Below are positions 24,972 through 33,282 of a stretch of 64,000 nucleotides of DNA, piece after piece. This DNA comes from Flexivirga meconopsidis. Its GTDB lineage: Bacteria; Actinomycetota; Actinomycetes; Actinomycetales; Dermatophilaceae. The notes under the pieces are model-generated. The model ran no database searches, was not told the DNA's origin, and worked only from the letters and a program-made list of their open reading frames with translations. The DNA is taken from positions 310,001 through 374,000 of the forward strand of contig NZ_JAOBQJ010000001.1 in the NCBI RefSeq assembly GCF_026162425.1, read 5' to 3'. The translations under genes and the position numbers were made by a program. The first letter of the stretch is position 1. Each line of letters opens with the position of its first letter.

Positions 24972-27900
24972 GTGAGCGATGTTTCAGGCGGGGTAGCGAC
25001 CGCGGCCGGACTGGGGTTCCAGTACCTGGTAACGGTCGAGGAGCTCCTGGACCGCTACGAAGATTCGGACACCGACTTCGTTCTACGCACTGAGGACCCA
25101 CGCGGTGAGGTCGTCGACTTCTCTTTTGAGGTCGACGGTGAGATCGACCTCGTCGTGCAGGCGAAAGCAGCCGTCGATGGGCCGGACGGCGCTGCGATGA
25201 CCGCAACCGATTTGCTCGACGTCGCCGAACGTCTGATCGCCGTCAGGTCGCACAGCCATGAACTGCGGACCAACCGGCGACTCACGGGCGGCGCCAATCG
25301 CATCGTCCAGATGCTCAGGACATGCCAGGACATGAATGGCCCTCAGATCCGATCGAGCCTCGTCGGTCTTCCAGAGAAATATGCAGCAAGGCTCAGAGGA
25401 TTCGACGACTCACAACTGACGAAACTGGCGCACCTCGCCGTGAATGTGTCGAAGGAAGGAGCAGACGATCTCGCAGAAAGTCTTAGGCGCCGACTTCTAC
25501 GGGTGCGGCGTTACGGCGACCACGGAATTGGCGAAAAATCGTCTCGTGCATCGCTCTTCTATCTACTCGCCGAGATCTTCTACCTCTCCGGCCGCAGGGG
25601 GCCGCGCGAATTTCACCGCGCCGAGCTTGAAGCGATTCTTGGCATGTCGGACCGTAATCTGGCATACTCGATTGGGCAGTATGATTGGGGCAATGTATTC
25701 GGCACTATGCCGACCATGGCCGCAGTGCATCGTCCCGACGTACTCAACGCCGTCCTGTGTGCGTTGCCCGGACCGCCCGACAGACGGCGCCCTCGCCAAG
25801 TTGTCCTTTGGGGACTGTCCGGGATCGGGAAGTCAATGCTCGCAGCCGACTTCGTCCATCTTATCGGCTACCGGTACACTCATATTCTCTGGATTGACGC
25901 TAGTAGCCAAGAACTCATTAGCAACTATGCGCGAACCTTTCTAGGACTCAGCCCGGAAGTCCTCGAGACGGACGCGCGGCTTAAGTTTCTTGAACGTGTA
26001 AACAGCAGTCCCAGCACATGGTTGATCGTCTTCGACAACGCGGAGGGATATGGCCAAATAAAGGATTGGATTCCGCCAAATGGTTGCGTAGACATAGTAG
26101 CAACCTCCACGACTTCCATGGAGTGGAACAGCATTGAGCAATTGGATGTGCCGCCCATGGAAACCGCCGAGGCAATCTCCATGGTGGGACGGCGGCTCAG
26201 CGTCGACACTAGCCGGCGCGATCAGGAGGATTTGGCTCGCGTCCTGGTTGAAAACCTTGGAAACTGGCCCCTCGCAATTGACCTTGCTTGTGCATTCCTC
26301 AAACAAACAGGTCGTGGTCTGACGGGAGTATCCCGTTACTTGCAGATTCTCGCTGAGCGAGTTCTGGACGAGCCCGCCCTGATGCCGGCGGGATACGAAT
26401 CACACCCGACCCTCCTACAGGCAATCTTCGTCACGCTCGACTACCTTGCCAGCTTCGAGCCCGTCGCTGGCCCGCCGCCTACCCTTTTGCTCGATGCGCT
26501 GGCCTACCTGCCCCCACGCAGCGCGCCCATTAGCCTCGCTGGCCGAGTTGCCATCTTCGTCGACCATCGCCATCGGAACACTGCGATTCCTGAGAACGAC
26601 AGCAAGATCGACCTCGCCATTGACGATGCGATGCGCGGTCTAGTCAGCCTTGGACTGCTCCAGGGTTCGACGTCCGACAGTGCGTTGGGTGAGCTCGGTC
26701 GTGTTAACGAGGTTGTTCTCGACATCGTCCGCCGCCTTCAGTCGAATACCGATCGCGCCATCAATCTCAGCCTGCTTCAGATCGCTCTGTCGCAGTGTCT
26801 ACTCCAAGCCCTCGACGACGAAGACTTCCGTCTCACGGCAGCCCTCGAAGGGCCGTGTCACTACGTCCTTGATCACGCGGAGGCATCAGCAATGGTCACT
26901 CCCGAGGGTGTCACCATGATAGGAAATCTCGCCGCACGCTATATGCAACGCGGCTGTCACCAGGAAGCTCTGAAGCTATACCGAACCGAACTGATGTACC
27001 TCGATGCGGAGGATCTGCCTGCGCCTGTCATTAGGGCTAAAATATACGCGTCAACGGCGGGAATCCTTCTGCATTTGAATGCGCCTGCAGGCGAGATTGA
27101 AGAAGCTATCGATGGCGCCATCCGTGTAATCAAAGAAGTTGTCGACGCTACGCCTGATAGGTTCAACGAAGTGGCTATAGCGGTGGAACAGCTGCGAGGC
27201 ATCTTCGTATATGCCAGGCAAGATTCGCTTCTGGGGGTGCCCAAGGTAGCCAGGTGGCAGCACGATCTCGACGCGCTCACGCTTCCACTGCAATCGACGG
27301 ACGGTTGGGCCGTGGGATGGGCGTCGGCTTATGCGGAGGTATCTCGTCAATTGAGCGACCCGAGCATCGACACCAGGGTCGTTCATGAGCGGATTCTTCA
27401 GCTGCTTAGGAATGAACCCAGTGCATACAGGCGTGTCGAATTGATTTTTGAATTGGCTGAGTCATTCGCCTTGATGGGTAAATATGAGGAAGCGATGGCG
27501 TCGTTCGAGGAAGCCATCCAATTCACTGAGGTGAACGATCTCAGTCTGGGACCCGGGTGGACGTCGATTCTGAATTCGTGGCAAGCCGCGTGCATAGGCT
27601 TGCTCGGTGGAGTGGAGAGCGCTAAGAATCGGATTGTGTGTGACTACCTCGATAGTCGGATTTCCGAAACGCCAGCGAGTGCTGAGGATATCGCAAGACT
27701 CAGTGTTGTTCGCGCTGCCACGATCGTCCGAAATGGAGCGTTGGATGCTGTCACGGCGCGCGTGGGCAAAGTGTGCGTTGGACAGATCGGCGAGACTCAC
27801 CTTCAGCCTAACGTGGAAGCAACGCATAATCTGGCAAAGGCGTGCACTGATATCCTCAGACTCAGGAAGCAAGTCGACGGCGCGGAAGTCCTTGACGTTC

Positions 27901-28292
27901 AAGGATTCAGGCGCAGTCAACTGTCAGGATTTGTTCTCACAATGATTAGTATTGATTCCACTCTCTCGCTTCGACTCGGAATCGACCTCCGAAGCTTCCG
28001 AGTTTTCCCTGGTGACTGGGTCTTGTCACCGTTGGGCGCCGGCGTGCTCGTGAAGAGTTCGCCTCCGGCTCTGATGTGGGCCCCGATTGGCGGCAACTGG
28101 CTGTACCCGGAGCTGGGTAATGAAGCGGCGGCGCAACGACTTGCGGAGCTGGCCGAAACGGAACCGCTCACCCCGTTGAATCTCGCCCTGCTCACTTGTG
28201 GCGAACTCGCCACAGACCGACCGCTCGACGAGGTCTTGTTGGGTCGGGCCCCAGTCGTTGCGCTCGCTGGACGCCGGGTTCTCGAGCAGTGA
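24972..28292 (+). CDS. STAND (NB-ARC/TPR) ATPase with probable N-terminal nuclease
   Basis: The 1106-residue product has the three-part plan of STAND immune proteins. Residues 1-70 carry GFQYLVTVEELLD, then D59 and QAK (63-65), a D-x-Q-x-K pattern like the DUF4297/PD-(D/E)xK effectors of Avs-type systems. The NB-ARC ATPase has Walker A GLSGIGKS (282-289), Walker B LIVFDN (352-357) and GNWPLAI (431-437). The last 450 residues form helical TPR-like repeats, probably the sensor. Such proteins oligomerise on a phage trigger and degrade DNA. A ribosome site AAGGGG precedes the GTG. Lower GC and varied codon use mark it as acquired. Confidence 0.85.
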   Translation: MSDVSGGVATAAGLGFQYLVTVEELLDRYEDSDTDFVLRTEDPRGEVVDFSFEVDGEIDLVVQAKAAVDGPDGAAMTATDLLDVAERLIAVRSHSHELRTNRRLTGGANRIVQMLRTCQDMNGPQIRSSLVGLPEKYAARLRGFDDSQLTKLAHLAVNVSKEGADDLAESLRRRLLRVRRYGDHGIGEKSSRASLFYLLAEIFYLSGRRGPREFHRAELEAILGMSDRNLAYSIGQYDWGNVFGTMPTMAAVHRPDVLNAVLCALPGPPDRRRPRQVVLWGLSGIGKSMLAADFVHLIGYRYTHILWIDASSQELISNYARTFLGLSPEVLETDARLKFLERVNSSPSTWLIVFDNAEGYGQIKDWIPPNGCVDIVATSTTSMEWNSIEQLDVPPMETAEAISMVGRRLSVDTSRRDQEDLARVLVENLGNWPLAIDLACAFLKQTGRGLTGVSRYLQILAERVLDEPALMPAGYESHPTLLQAIFVTLDYLASFEPVAGPPPTLLLDALAYLPPRSAPISLAGRVAIFVDHRHRNTAIPENDSKIDLAIDDAMRGLVSLGLLQGSTSDSALGELGRVNEVVLDIVRRLQSNTDRAINLSLLQIALSQCLLQALDDEDFRLTAALEGPCHYVLDHAEASAMVTPEGVTMIGNLAARYMQRGCHQEALKLYRTELMYLDAEDLPAPVIRAKIYASTAGILLHLNAPAGEIEEAIDGAIRVIKEVVDATPDRFNEVAIAVEQLRGIFVYARQDSLLGVPKVARWQHDLDALTLPLQSTDGWAVGWASAYAEVSRQLSDPSIDTRVVHERILQLLRNEPSAYRRVELIFELAESFALMGKYEEAMASFEEAIQFTEVNDLSLGPGWTSILNSWQAACIGLLGGVESAKNRIVCDYLDSRISETPASAEDIARLSVVRAATIVRNGALDAVTARVGKVCVGQIGETHLQPNVEATHNLAKACTDILRLRKQVDGAEVLDVQGFRRSQLSGFVLTMISIDSTLSLRLGIDLRSFRVFPGDWVLSPLGAGVLVKSSPPALMWAPIGGNWLYPELGNEAAAQRLAELAETEPLTPLNLALLTCGELATDRPLDEVLLGRAPVVALAGRRVLEQ

Positions 28293-28658
28293 TGAAGGCG
28301 GATCGCACTGCGTCTCGCCCGCTCGCACGGTGAGGCCAATGACGGACGATGTCTGTGGTGACCCGTCGGGCCCCACCCAACGTCCTGACTGCGTGCGCAG
28401 GCAGCACGCCGATCGTTGGCCGCAGCTAGTCTCATTTTCGTCGTTCGGAGGTGGTCTCAGAATCGACGCCTACGCAGGTCGGAAGTCTCAAAATCGCTGA
28501 TGCCGGACAGTAATCGAGTGCAGATGATCGTTGATCCTGCTCATTTCGACGGTACGCACTCAAGATGGGTCCGATCAAAGGATTCCGCGTATTGTCGCAG
28601 CAATGACCCTGGTGCCGCCTCGCCGGCGGCGCCGAACCTTGCCCCGACTCTGCGGCCC
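28293..28658. other. 366-bp stretch without a gene
   Basis: Nothing convincing is visible between the STAND gene and the TetR remnant. The short frames on both strands lack ribosome sites and look like random translation. I see no repeat ends, hairpin with a T-run, or attachment-site-like duplication. Confidence 0.5.
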
Positions 28659-29000
28659 CTAGGAGATCTCGGCTGGCCAGGCGCGCATCGCGGTTTCGGC
28701 GACCGCTTCTCAGCTCGAGCGGTCGGCGCCGTCGCGGGCCTGCTGGGCCATGCCCTGTTGCACGGTCACGACGTACTCTGCGAGGTGGCGCGCGTCGGTT
28801 TCCTCGGGCAGCAGGCCCTTGTTGATATCGTCAGCGATGCGCTGTTGGATGAGCGTGACGCTCATCTTGCGTCGCTGAGCAAGCTGCTCGACAACGTCCG
28901 CGGACCTGGGGTGGACATTCGTGGCGCCCTGGATGATGAGGCAGCCATGCGGAATTCCGGGCAGGGTCTGGTTGCGGGCCGCTTCGCGATAAAGGCAGCA
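28659..29000 (-). pseudogene. TetR-family regulator, C-terminal remnant
   Basis: The minus strand encodes a decayed TetR/AcrR ligand-binding domain: TLPGIPHGCLIIQGATN, then LIQQRIADDINKGLLPEETD and ARHLAEYVVTVQQGMAQQ. A TGA at 28710-28712 interrupts the final helix, after which the frame still reads EAVAETAMRAWPAEIS to a TAG at 28659. No N-terminal HTH can be found upstream in any frame. The match is to the family of small TetR repressors often paired with oxidoreductases, and an oxidoreductase gene follows at 29240. Confidence 0.75.
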
Positions 29001-29239
29001 ATCAGAGGTGACGCCGCAATCGAGTGCCGCGATAGTCCATCCGGTGAGCGGATGCCCAGCTCGTGGAGATTGATCGATGACCGTTCAGCTCTCGGCTTCC
29101 TCGTTGCTGCGTCCGCCTTCGTGACTCAGGAACGCAAGATCATCGTTACTAGTGCATCGAACTCCGGTCGACACCATCGGCGTGAGATCGCTCAGGGCGA
29201 TCTGATGCCATCCCGGGCATGCAGGCCGACGACGAGGGT

Positions 29240-30262
29240 CTAACTCCAGGGATCCAGAGCGTGCTTGCCGTGAGTGAGCCCTGCCTCGACCTGCCGCAGG
29301 ACCTCCGGCCCCTCAGCCAGCGGGTGAACCTGGGGATTGCCCTCGGGATAGACGCCTTGAGCAATCAACGCGTCAAGTTCTGTCAGCAACAATTTGTATT
29401 GGCCCGGTGCTACGGTCGCGAAGGCACCGATGTGGAGGCCTTTGATCGCGGCGTGGTGGGTGAAGACCAAATCGTGCGTGGTCAAGGTTGCGTCGCCGGA
29501 AGCCGCGCCGAACACCACGACAGTGCCGGAGAACGGCTTGGCGACCGCCAGGCTGCTGGCGAGGGTAGCCTTGCCCACCGATTCGAGGACCAGGTCGACT
29601 CCGACCCCGCAGGTCAGTCGGTTGATCTTGTCAGCCATAGCGGGGTCGTGGCTGCTCAGCACCTCATGGGCACCGAGTGCGCGGACAGCGTCATGCTTGA
29701 CTGGGGAGGCTGTGGCGATCACGCGGGCGCCGTAGTGGCGAGCGAGCCGAACCGCTGCCTGGCCCACGCCGCCCGCGGCGGCATGGATGAGCACGATGTC
29801 GCCAGTTCGGATTCCACCTAACGGCTTGAGAGCGGCCAACGCGGTTGCCCAGTTCAGCACCATGCCTAGTGCGCCGGAGTCGCGCCAGCCGATCGGCACG
29901 GACAGTACCCCGGCGGCCGGCATCGTCATGTACTGCGCGAACGCGCCCGAACCGGCTCCGACAACGTGGGTGCCGAGCGGCAATCCATCGACGACCCCTG
30001 TTCCGATTTCTACGATCTCGCCGGCGCCTTCGAAGCCCGCCACATAAGGCGCCTTCGGCCCTGAGCCATACGTGCCGCGCGTCTGCATGACGTCGGCGAA
30101 GTTGACCCCGGCGGCACTGACGCGAACCAGGTACTCCTCAGGCCCCGGTGTGGGCGGACAGCGATCGGTTGCGAGGCTGAGGTCTATAGGTCCTTGACGC
30201 GAGCACTGCACGAGCGCCCGCATCGGATCGCCATTCAGTCGAGCTGGCTCGTTGGTCTTCAT
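29240..30262 (-). CDS. NADPH:quinone oxidoreductase-like (zinc-independent MDR)
   Basis: A 340-residue member of the medium-chain reductase superfamily. The GroES-like N-terminal domain (VRVSAAGVNFADVMQTRGTY) lacks the catalytic zinc cysteine, as in quinone oxidoreductases. The Rossmann motif is HAAAGGVGQAAVRLARHYGA near residue 165. It probably reduces quinones or enones with NADPH. I keep the ATG at 30262, because TAGGTT lies exactly 6 nt upstream. The MerR gene is just upstream on the same strand, and the 46-bp gap holds a palindrome in a long-spacer promoter, the hallmark of MerR control. Confidence 0.9.
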   Translation of the reverse strand: MKTNEPARLNGDPMRALVQCSRQGPIDLSLATDRCPPTPGPEEYLVRVSAAGVNFADVMQTRGTYGSGPKAPYVAGFEGAGEIVEIGTGVVDGLPLGTHVVGAGSGAFAQYMTMPAAGVLSVPIGWRDSGALGMVLNWATALAALKPLGGIRTGDIVLIHAAAGGVGQAAVRLARHYGARVIATASPVKHDAVRALGAHEVLSSHDPAMADKINRLTCGVGVDLVLESVGKATLASSLAVAKPFSGTVVVFGAASGDATLTTHDLVFTHHAAIKGLHIGAFATVAPGQYKLLLTELDALIAQGVYPEGNPQVHPLAEGPEVLRQVEAGLTHGKHALDPWS

Positions 30263-30268
30263 GTACCG

Positions 30269-30301
30269 AACCTAAGAACCTGACGCATGCGTCAAGGTCA
30301 A
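30269..30301 (-). promoter_or_regulatory. MerR-type promoter of the quinone oxidoreductase gene
   Basis: Read on the minus strand, -35 TTGACC (30296-30301) and -10 TAGGTT (30269-30274) are 21 bp apart. The perfect palindrome TGACGCATGCGTCA (30281-30294) sits in the spacer. Over-long spacers with a central palindrome are typical of MerR-activated promoters. An alternative -35, TTGACG (30290-30295), would give a 15-bp spacer. Confidence 0.65.
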
Positions 30302-30308
30302 GGGATTC

Positions 30309-30674
30309 TCATCGAGAGGCGCGACCAGCCTGCCTCAGATACGACTCCAGAGCTCGCCGCTGATCACTTAGCGCGGCGATGCGCGCAGCAAGCCGATCGC
30401 GATAAAGGCGCACCTCAACCAGAAACTCGGCATCAACCTCGCCGTCCCCAGCGCCCGTTCCATCCGTGGGTGCTGGCAGGACCTTCCTGGCCAACCGCAC
30501 TGGTATGCCGGACCCCAAGAGTGAACGGATCACGAGCACTCGGTCGATCGTTGACTGGCAGTAGTCACGAAATCCGTTGTCCAAGCGGCCAGGGATGATC
30601 AGGCCCGCCTCCTCGTAGTGTCGTAACGAGCGTGCACTCACACCACTGACCCGGGAGGCTTCGCTGATCTTCAC
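30309..30674 (-). CDS. MerR-family transcriptional regulator
   Basis: This is 121 residues from the GTG at 30674. It opens with the MerR HTH and wing (KISEASRVSGVSARSLRHYEEAGLI, then RDYCQSTIDRVLVI) and ends in a long dimerisation helix (RDRLAARIAALSDQRRALESYL). There is no cysteine cluster, so it is not a metal or redox sensor of the SoxR/CueR type; an organic ligand is more likely. It lies 46 bp upstream of the oxidoreductase gene. The protein could start further upstream, but the HTH begins almost at once from 30674. Confidence 0.88.
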   Translation of the reverse strand: MKISEASRVSGVSARSLRHYEEAGLIIPGRLDNGFRDYCQSTIDRVLVIRSLLGSGIPVRLARKVLPAPTDGTGAGDGEVDAEFLVEVRLYRDRLAARIAALSDQRRALESYLRQAGRASR

Positions 30675-30799
30675 ATCTGGTGGCAACGCTGCGGGCCACC
30701 GAAGGCTTCCCGGACCGAGAAAGTCTGAGATAGGAGCAGACGTTCGCGGCACCACCGGCACGTGGTGCCGATGTGGCTGCGTGTGTTGGCGCCACTTAG

Positions 30800-30991
30800 T
30801 TCGTCGTCACGCAGGATCCGCAGTATGGCTGGACGTTGCCGGCGCCGTTGCAACATGAGCAAGCGACGAAGCCGTATACCCGCAGCCGCGGTTACCGAGT
30901 GCTCGAACTCGTCTTCACCGACTCCTCAGGGATCGCGTGGCGGCGAGATCCCTCGGGTCTTCTGCAGAAGCTCCATCCGCAGGCTTCGTAG
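30800..30991 (+). pseudogene. C-terminal fragment of an uncharacterised protein
   Basis: A 63-codon frame without a start codon reads like the tail of a real protein: VVTQDPQYGWTLPAPLQHEQ, then RSRGYRVLELVFTDSSGIAW, ending at a TAG at 30989-30991. A TAG at 30797-30799 closes it upstream. Codon use is normal for the genome. I do not recognise the family; it may be debris from a rearrangement in the accessory region. Confidence 0.4.
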
Positions 30992-31110
30992 GGCAATTCG
31001 CTGACGCGCGGTGGGATGCCTGCGGAGCCGTGGGTTGATGGAAGGGTGGGCCGACATTCTGTCCAGTTTGAGCATCGATTCTGCCCGTGGCGACGCTGAT
31101 CTCTAGTTGA

Positions 31111-31779
31111 TCATTCGTGCGACCTCCCCTGGGACTTCCACGCGACGATGTCGAGCAGGCGTAACCGGGTTAGCGGCTCGTGCGCAGCGTCTGCAATCTG
31201 GTCGAACTGGCGCCTCTGTGTACTGAGGTCCTCTGCCATCGCGATCGCGACCAAGGTCATGTACTCCGACCACGTCCGCTTCTTCGCCGGAGGCACCGGC
31301 CCATCATGGGAGACGTAGCACGCGTTGATCCATCGGTCATGGAGTGGTAGCAGCGCCAGGCGCTTCCGGTGCAGGACCTTGGAGTAGGTCGTTCCGTTGA
31401 GACCAGTTCGAGGACCGGCGCGGTGGCGGTCGAGAGGGTCGTACATGAGATTGATTACCGCTGCGATCTGGGCGGCGTCCAGGTTCTCGAGCGGCTGGTT
31501 ATCGAGTCGGGCGAGCCGCTCTTCGAGGTCCGTGCGCATCGCCTTCAGCGCGTAGAACGCGCGCAGCTTCGGCGTCACGTTGAGCAGCGCCGGCGCGAGC
31601 AGATCGCCGTCGTTCAGGCGAGACGCATCACTTTCGGTGTCCATCCGGTCGTACGCCGGGAACGCGTACGGAGCGTTGCTGCCAATGCGCGCCGGGTCGG
31701 TGTACTCACTGACCCACCCGGCCGCTGTCGCTAACCCGACGGTAACGCGTCCAACGCGAAGCCGGTCCCCTCCACTCAT
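31111..31779 (-). CDS. Uncharacterised protein (DUF6308-like)
   Basis: The product is 222 residues from the ATG at 31779, which has TACATT 7 nt upstream. It contains no signal peptide or membrane helix. The middle carries LLAPALLNVTPKLRAFYALKA, followed by a helical region and a positively charged patch (YSKVLHRKRLALLPLHD). This pattern recalls the actinobacterial DUF6308 family, which has no known function; the match is from memory and tentative. It lies back to back with the toxin-antitoxin pair, 104 bp apart. Confidence 0.65.
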   Translation of the reverse strand: MSGGDRLRVGRVTVGLATAAGWVSEYTDPARIGSNAPYAFPAYDRMDTESDASRLNDGDLLAPALLNVTPKLRAFYALKAMRTDLEERLARLDNQPLENLDAAQIAAVINLMYDPLDRHRAGPRTGLNGTTYSKVLHRKRLALLPLHDRWINACYVSHDGPVPPAKKRTWSEYMTLVAIAMAEDLSTQRRQFDQIADAAHEPLTRLRLLDIVAWKSQGRSHE

Positions 31780-31858
31780 GGTGGGCAATGTAGGTCACCA
31801 TCCCTCGCATCGGCAGAGTCTGACCGCGAATAGGGGGCAACAGCGAACGCGCCTTTTG

Positions 31859-31876
31859 TCCTACTTCGAGTAGGAT
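31859..31876 (+). promoter_or_regulatory. Toxin-antitoxin operator overlapping the -10
   Basis: The perfect inverted repeat TCCTACT-TCG-AGTAGGA (31859-31875) overlaps the -10 TAGGAT (31871-31876), which ends 7 nt before the antitoxin ATG. Autorepression by the antitoxin or the complex is the usual control of VapBC pairs and would fit this geometry. Confidence 0.65.
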
Positions 31877-31883
31877 AACTCTC

Positions 31884-32114
31884 ATGTCCACTCAAGCCGG
31901 GGCCGAGAAGCACTCCGTCACCATGCCCGCCGAGACGTCCGAAGGCGTGCGCTCTCGCGTTGGCGCACGCGGCTTTTCGGCGTACGTCGCCGACGCGGTT
32001 GCACGCCAACTCGAACGTGACGCGCTGGACGATCTGCTCGCCGAGATGACCGCAGAGCACGGTCCCGTCGACGAGGCGGAAGTCGCTGCCATCATGAGCA
32101 GGCTCACTGCGTGA
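31884..32114 (+). CDS. VapB-like antitoxin
   Basis: A 76-residue acidic protein whose N-terminal half (KHSVTMPAETSEGVRSRVG, then FSAYVADAVARQLERD) fits a ribbon-helix-helix DNA-binding domain. The C-terminal tail is acidic and flexible and would wrap the toxin. Its stop overlaps the toxin start by 4 bp (GTGA), the standard antitoxin-first arrangement. An inverted repeat over its promoter is the likely operator. The family call rests mainly on the partner and size. Confidence 0.82.
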   Translation: MSTQAGAEKHSVTMPAETSEGVRSRVGARGFSAYVADAVARQLERDALDDLLAEMTAEHGPVDEAEVAAIMSRLTA

Positions 32115-32524
32115 TCGTCCGGCCGCAGTCGATCCTGCTTGACGCGGAAGCGTTGTCCGCGCTCGCACTCGGTGAACGCCGGATGCAGGCGTGGACGGAG
32201 GTCGCTCGGCGCACGGACTCGAGCCTCTACGCCTCCACGGCAACACTCGCCGAGGTGGCTGATGGAACGCAACGCGACGCCCGAATCCGGCACGCGGCAA
32301 AGGCAATCCGGTTGATCGACGTCGACGATGTCATCGGCTTCCGGGCCGGTGCCATGCGCGCGAGCGCCGCCAAGCAACGGAGGAAGGCGCGCGACCTGAC
32401 GGTCGACGCGCTGGTCGCTGCGACGGCGGCAGGCCTGCCCGAGCCCCGGGTCGTCGTGACCGCGGACGTGCCCGATATGGAGCTGCTGCTGCAGGGCACC
32501 GACGTGAAGGTGCTGCCGATCTGA
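32111..32524 (+). CDS. vapC: PIN-domain (VapC-like) toxin
   Basis: This 137-residue protein has the PIN-domain ribonuclease layout. The first acidic residue is in ILLDAEALSALA (D11); others lie in TLAEVADG, DALVAATAA and the C-terminal TADVPDME. These would bind the Mg ions that cleave RNA, usually a tRNA or rRNA loop. The GTG start overlaps the antitoxin stop. The first motif has Ala-Glu after the aspartate, typical of actinobacterial VapC proteins. The RNA target is unknown. Confidence 0.87.
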   Translation: MIVRPQSILLDAEALSALALGERRMQAWTEVARRTDSSLYASTATLAEVADGTQRDARIRHAAKAIRLIDVDDVIGFRAGAMRASAAKQRRKARDLTVDALVAATAAGLPEPRVVVTADVPDMELLLQGTDVKVLPI

Positions 32525-32537
32525 CCTTGGTCAGCAC

Positions 32538-33236
32538 TCAGTCGCTCTGCGCCGACGTGTCAGCGCAGATGACGCCCCGGTTGCCCTCGGCGTCGGCGAT
32601 CACGGTCAAACCCGGTGACTCGCTGTCGTCGACGACCTTCCCGCCGGCTGCGACCGCGGCGGCGATCCGTTGCTCGACCACCTCCGGCGCGACGTAGACC
32701 TCGACGTGGAAGCGCTGCCCCGATGACCCGTCGGCGTCGCCGAACCACAGGTTCGGCAACCGGCGGGTCAGGTCGCGGATCTCATCCCCGGGCGTCCCTC
32801 GCCCTTGCGCCTCGGGGTCACCCGTCAGCAAGGCCGCCCACATCGGAGCGACAGCCGCGGAATCGGTTGTGTCCACACCGATTTCGAGCTCGCTGACAGC
32901 TGTCGGGTCAGCGGTCAGCCCGTGCTCGGCGGCGATCTCGGTGATCCGTCGGGCGAGGTCGACATCCTGCTGGGTGACCCATTCGATGACGAGTTCGGTC
33001 CCGTCCTCGCCGCGGTAGATCGCATCGTCGGTGACGAGCTCGAGGTCGACATACCCGTCGCCGATCCGCACGGTCGGGTGGTGTCCGACTGCGTCACCCG
33101 CCTCGCTCACGACGGTGACGAACCGCGCGCCGGCAGCGAAGCTGTCGATCACGTAGCGCGCATGCAGCCCCTGGGCGAGCTTGCGCCAGTCGGTCAGGTT
33201 TGCCGCGGCGATCTGCTCGCCCCTGAGCATGTCCAT
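32538..33236 (-). CDS. Pterin dehydratase-like/VOC fusion protein
   Basis: This 232-residue protein joins two domains. Residues 1-105 resemble 4a-hydroxytetrahydrobiopterin dehydratase (PhhB/DCoH): the pterin site VGHHPTVRIGDGYVDLEL is clear. Residues 110-232 form a glyoxalase/VOC half-fold with HVEVYVAPE and a terminal strand GNRGVICADTS. The combination is known in actinobacteria, but its substrate is not. The ATG at 33236 is chosen because TACCGT lies 7 nt upstream, and the upstream part of the frame is low quality. It converges on the toxin gene. Confidence 0.85.
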   Translation of the reverse strand: MDMLRGEQIAAANLTDWRKLAQGLHARYVIDSFAAGARFVTVVSEAGDAVGHHPTVRIGDGYVDLELVTDDAIYRGEDGTELVIEWVTQQDVDLARRITEIAAEHGLTADPTAVSELEIGVDTTDSAAVAPMWAALLTGDPEAQGRGTPGDEIRDLTRRLPNLWFGDADGSSGQRFHVEVYVAPEVVEQRIAAAVAAGGKVVDDSESPGLTVIADAEGNRGVICADTSAQSD

Positions 33237-33282
33237 GCTCTCGACGGTAGCGCCGGCCCAGCTCAGGCGCAGGCGTTCCGCG

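Noticed and set aside
28416-29243. Plus-strand frame of 275 codons
   Set aside because: The opposite strand gives a clear TetR ligand-domain remnant, so this frame is its shadow plus noncoding sequence.
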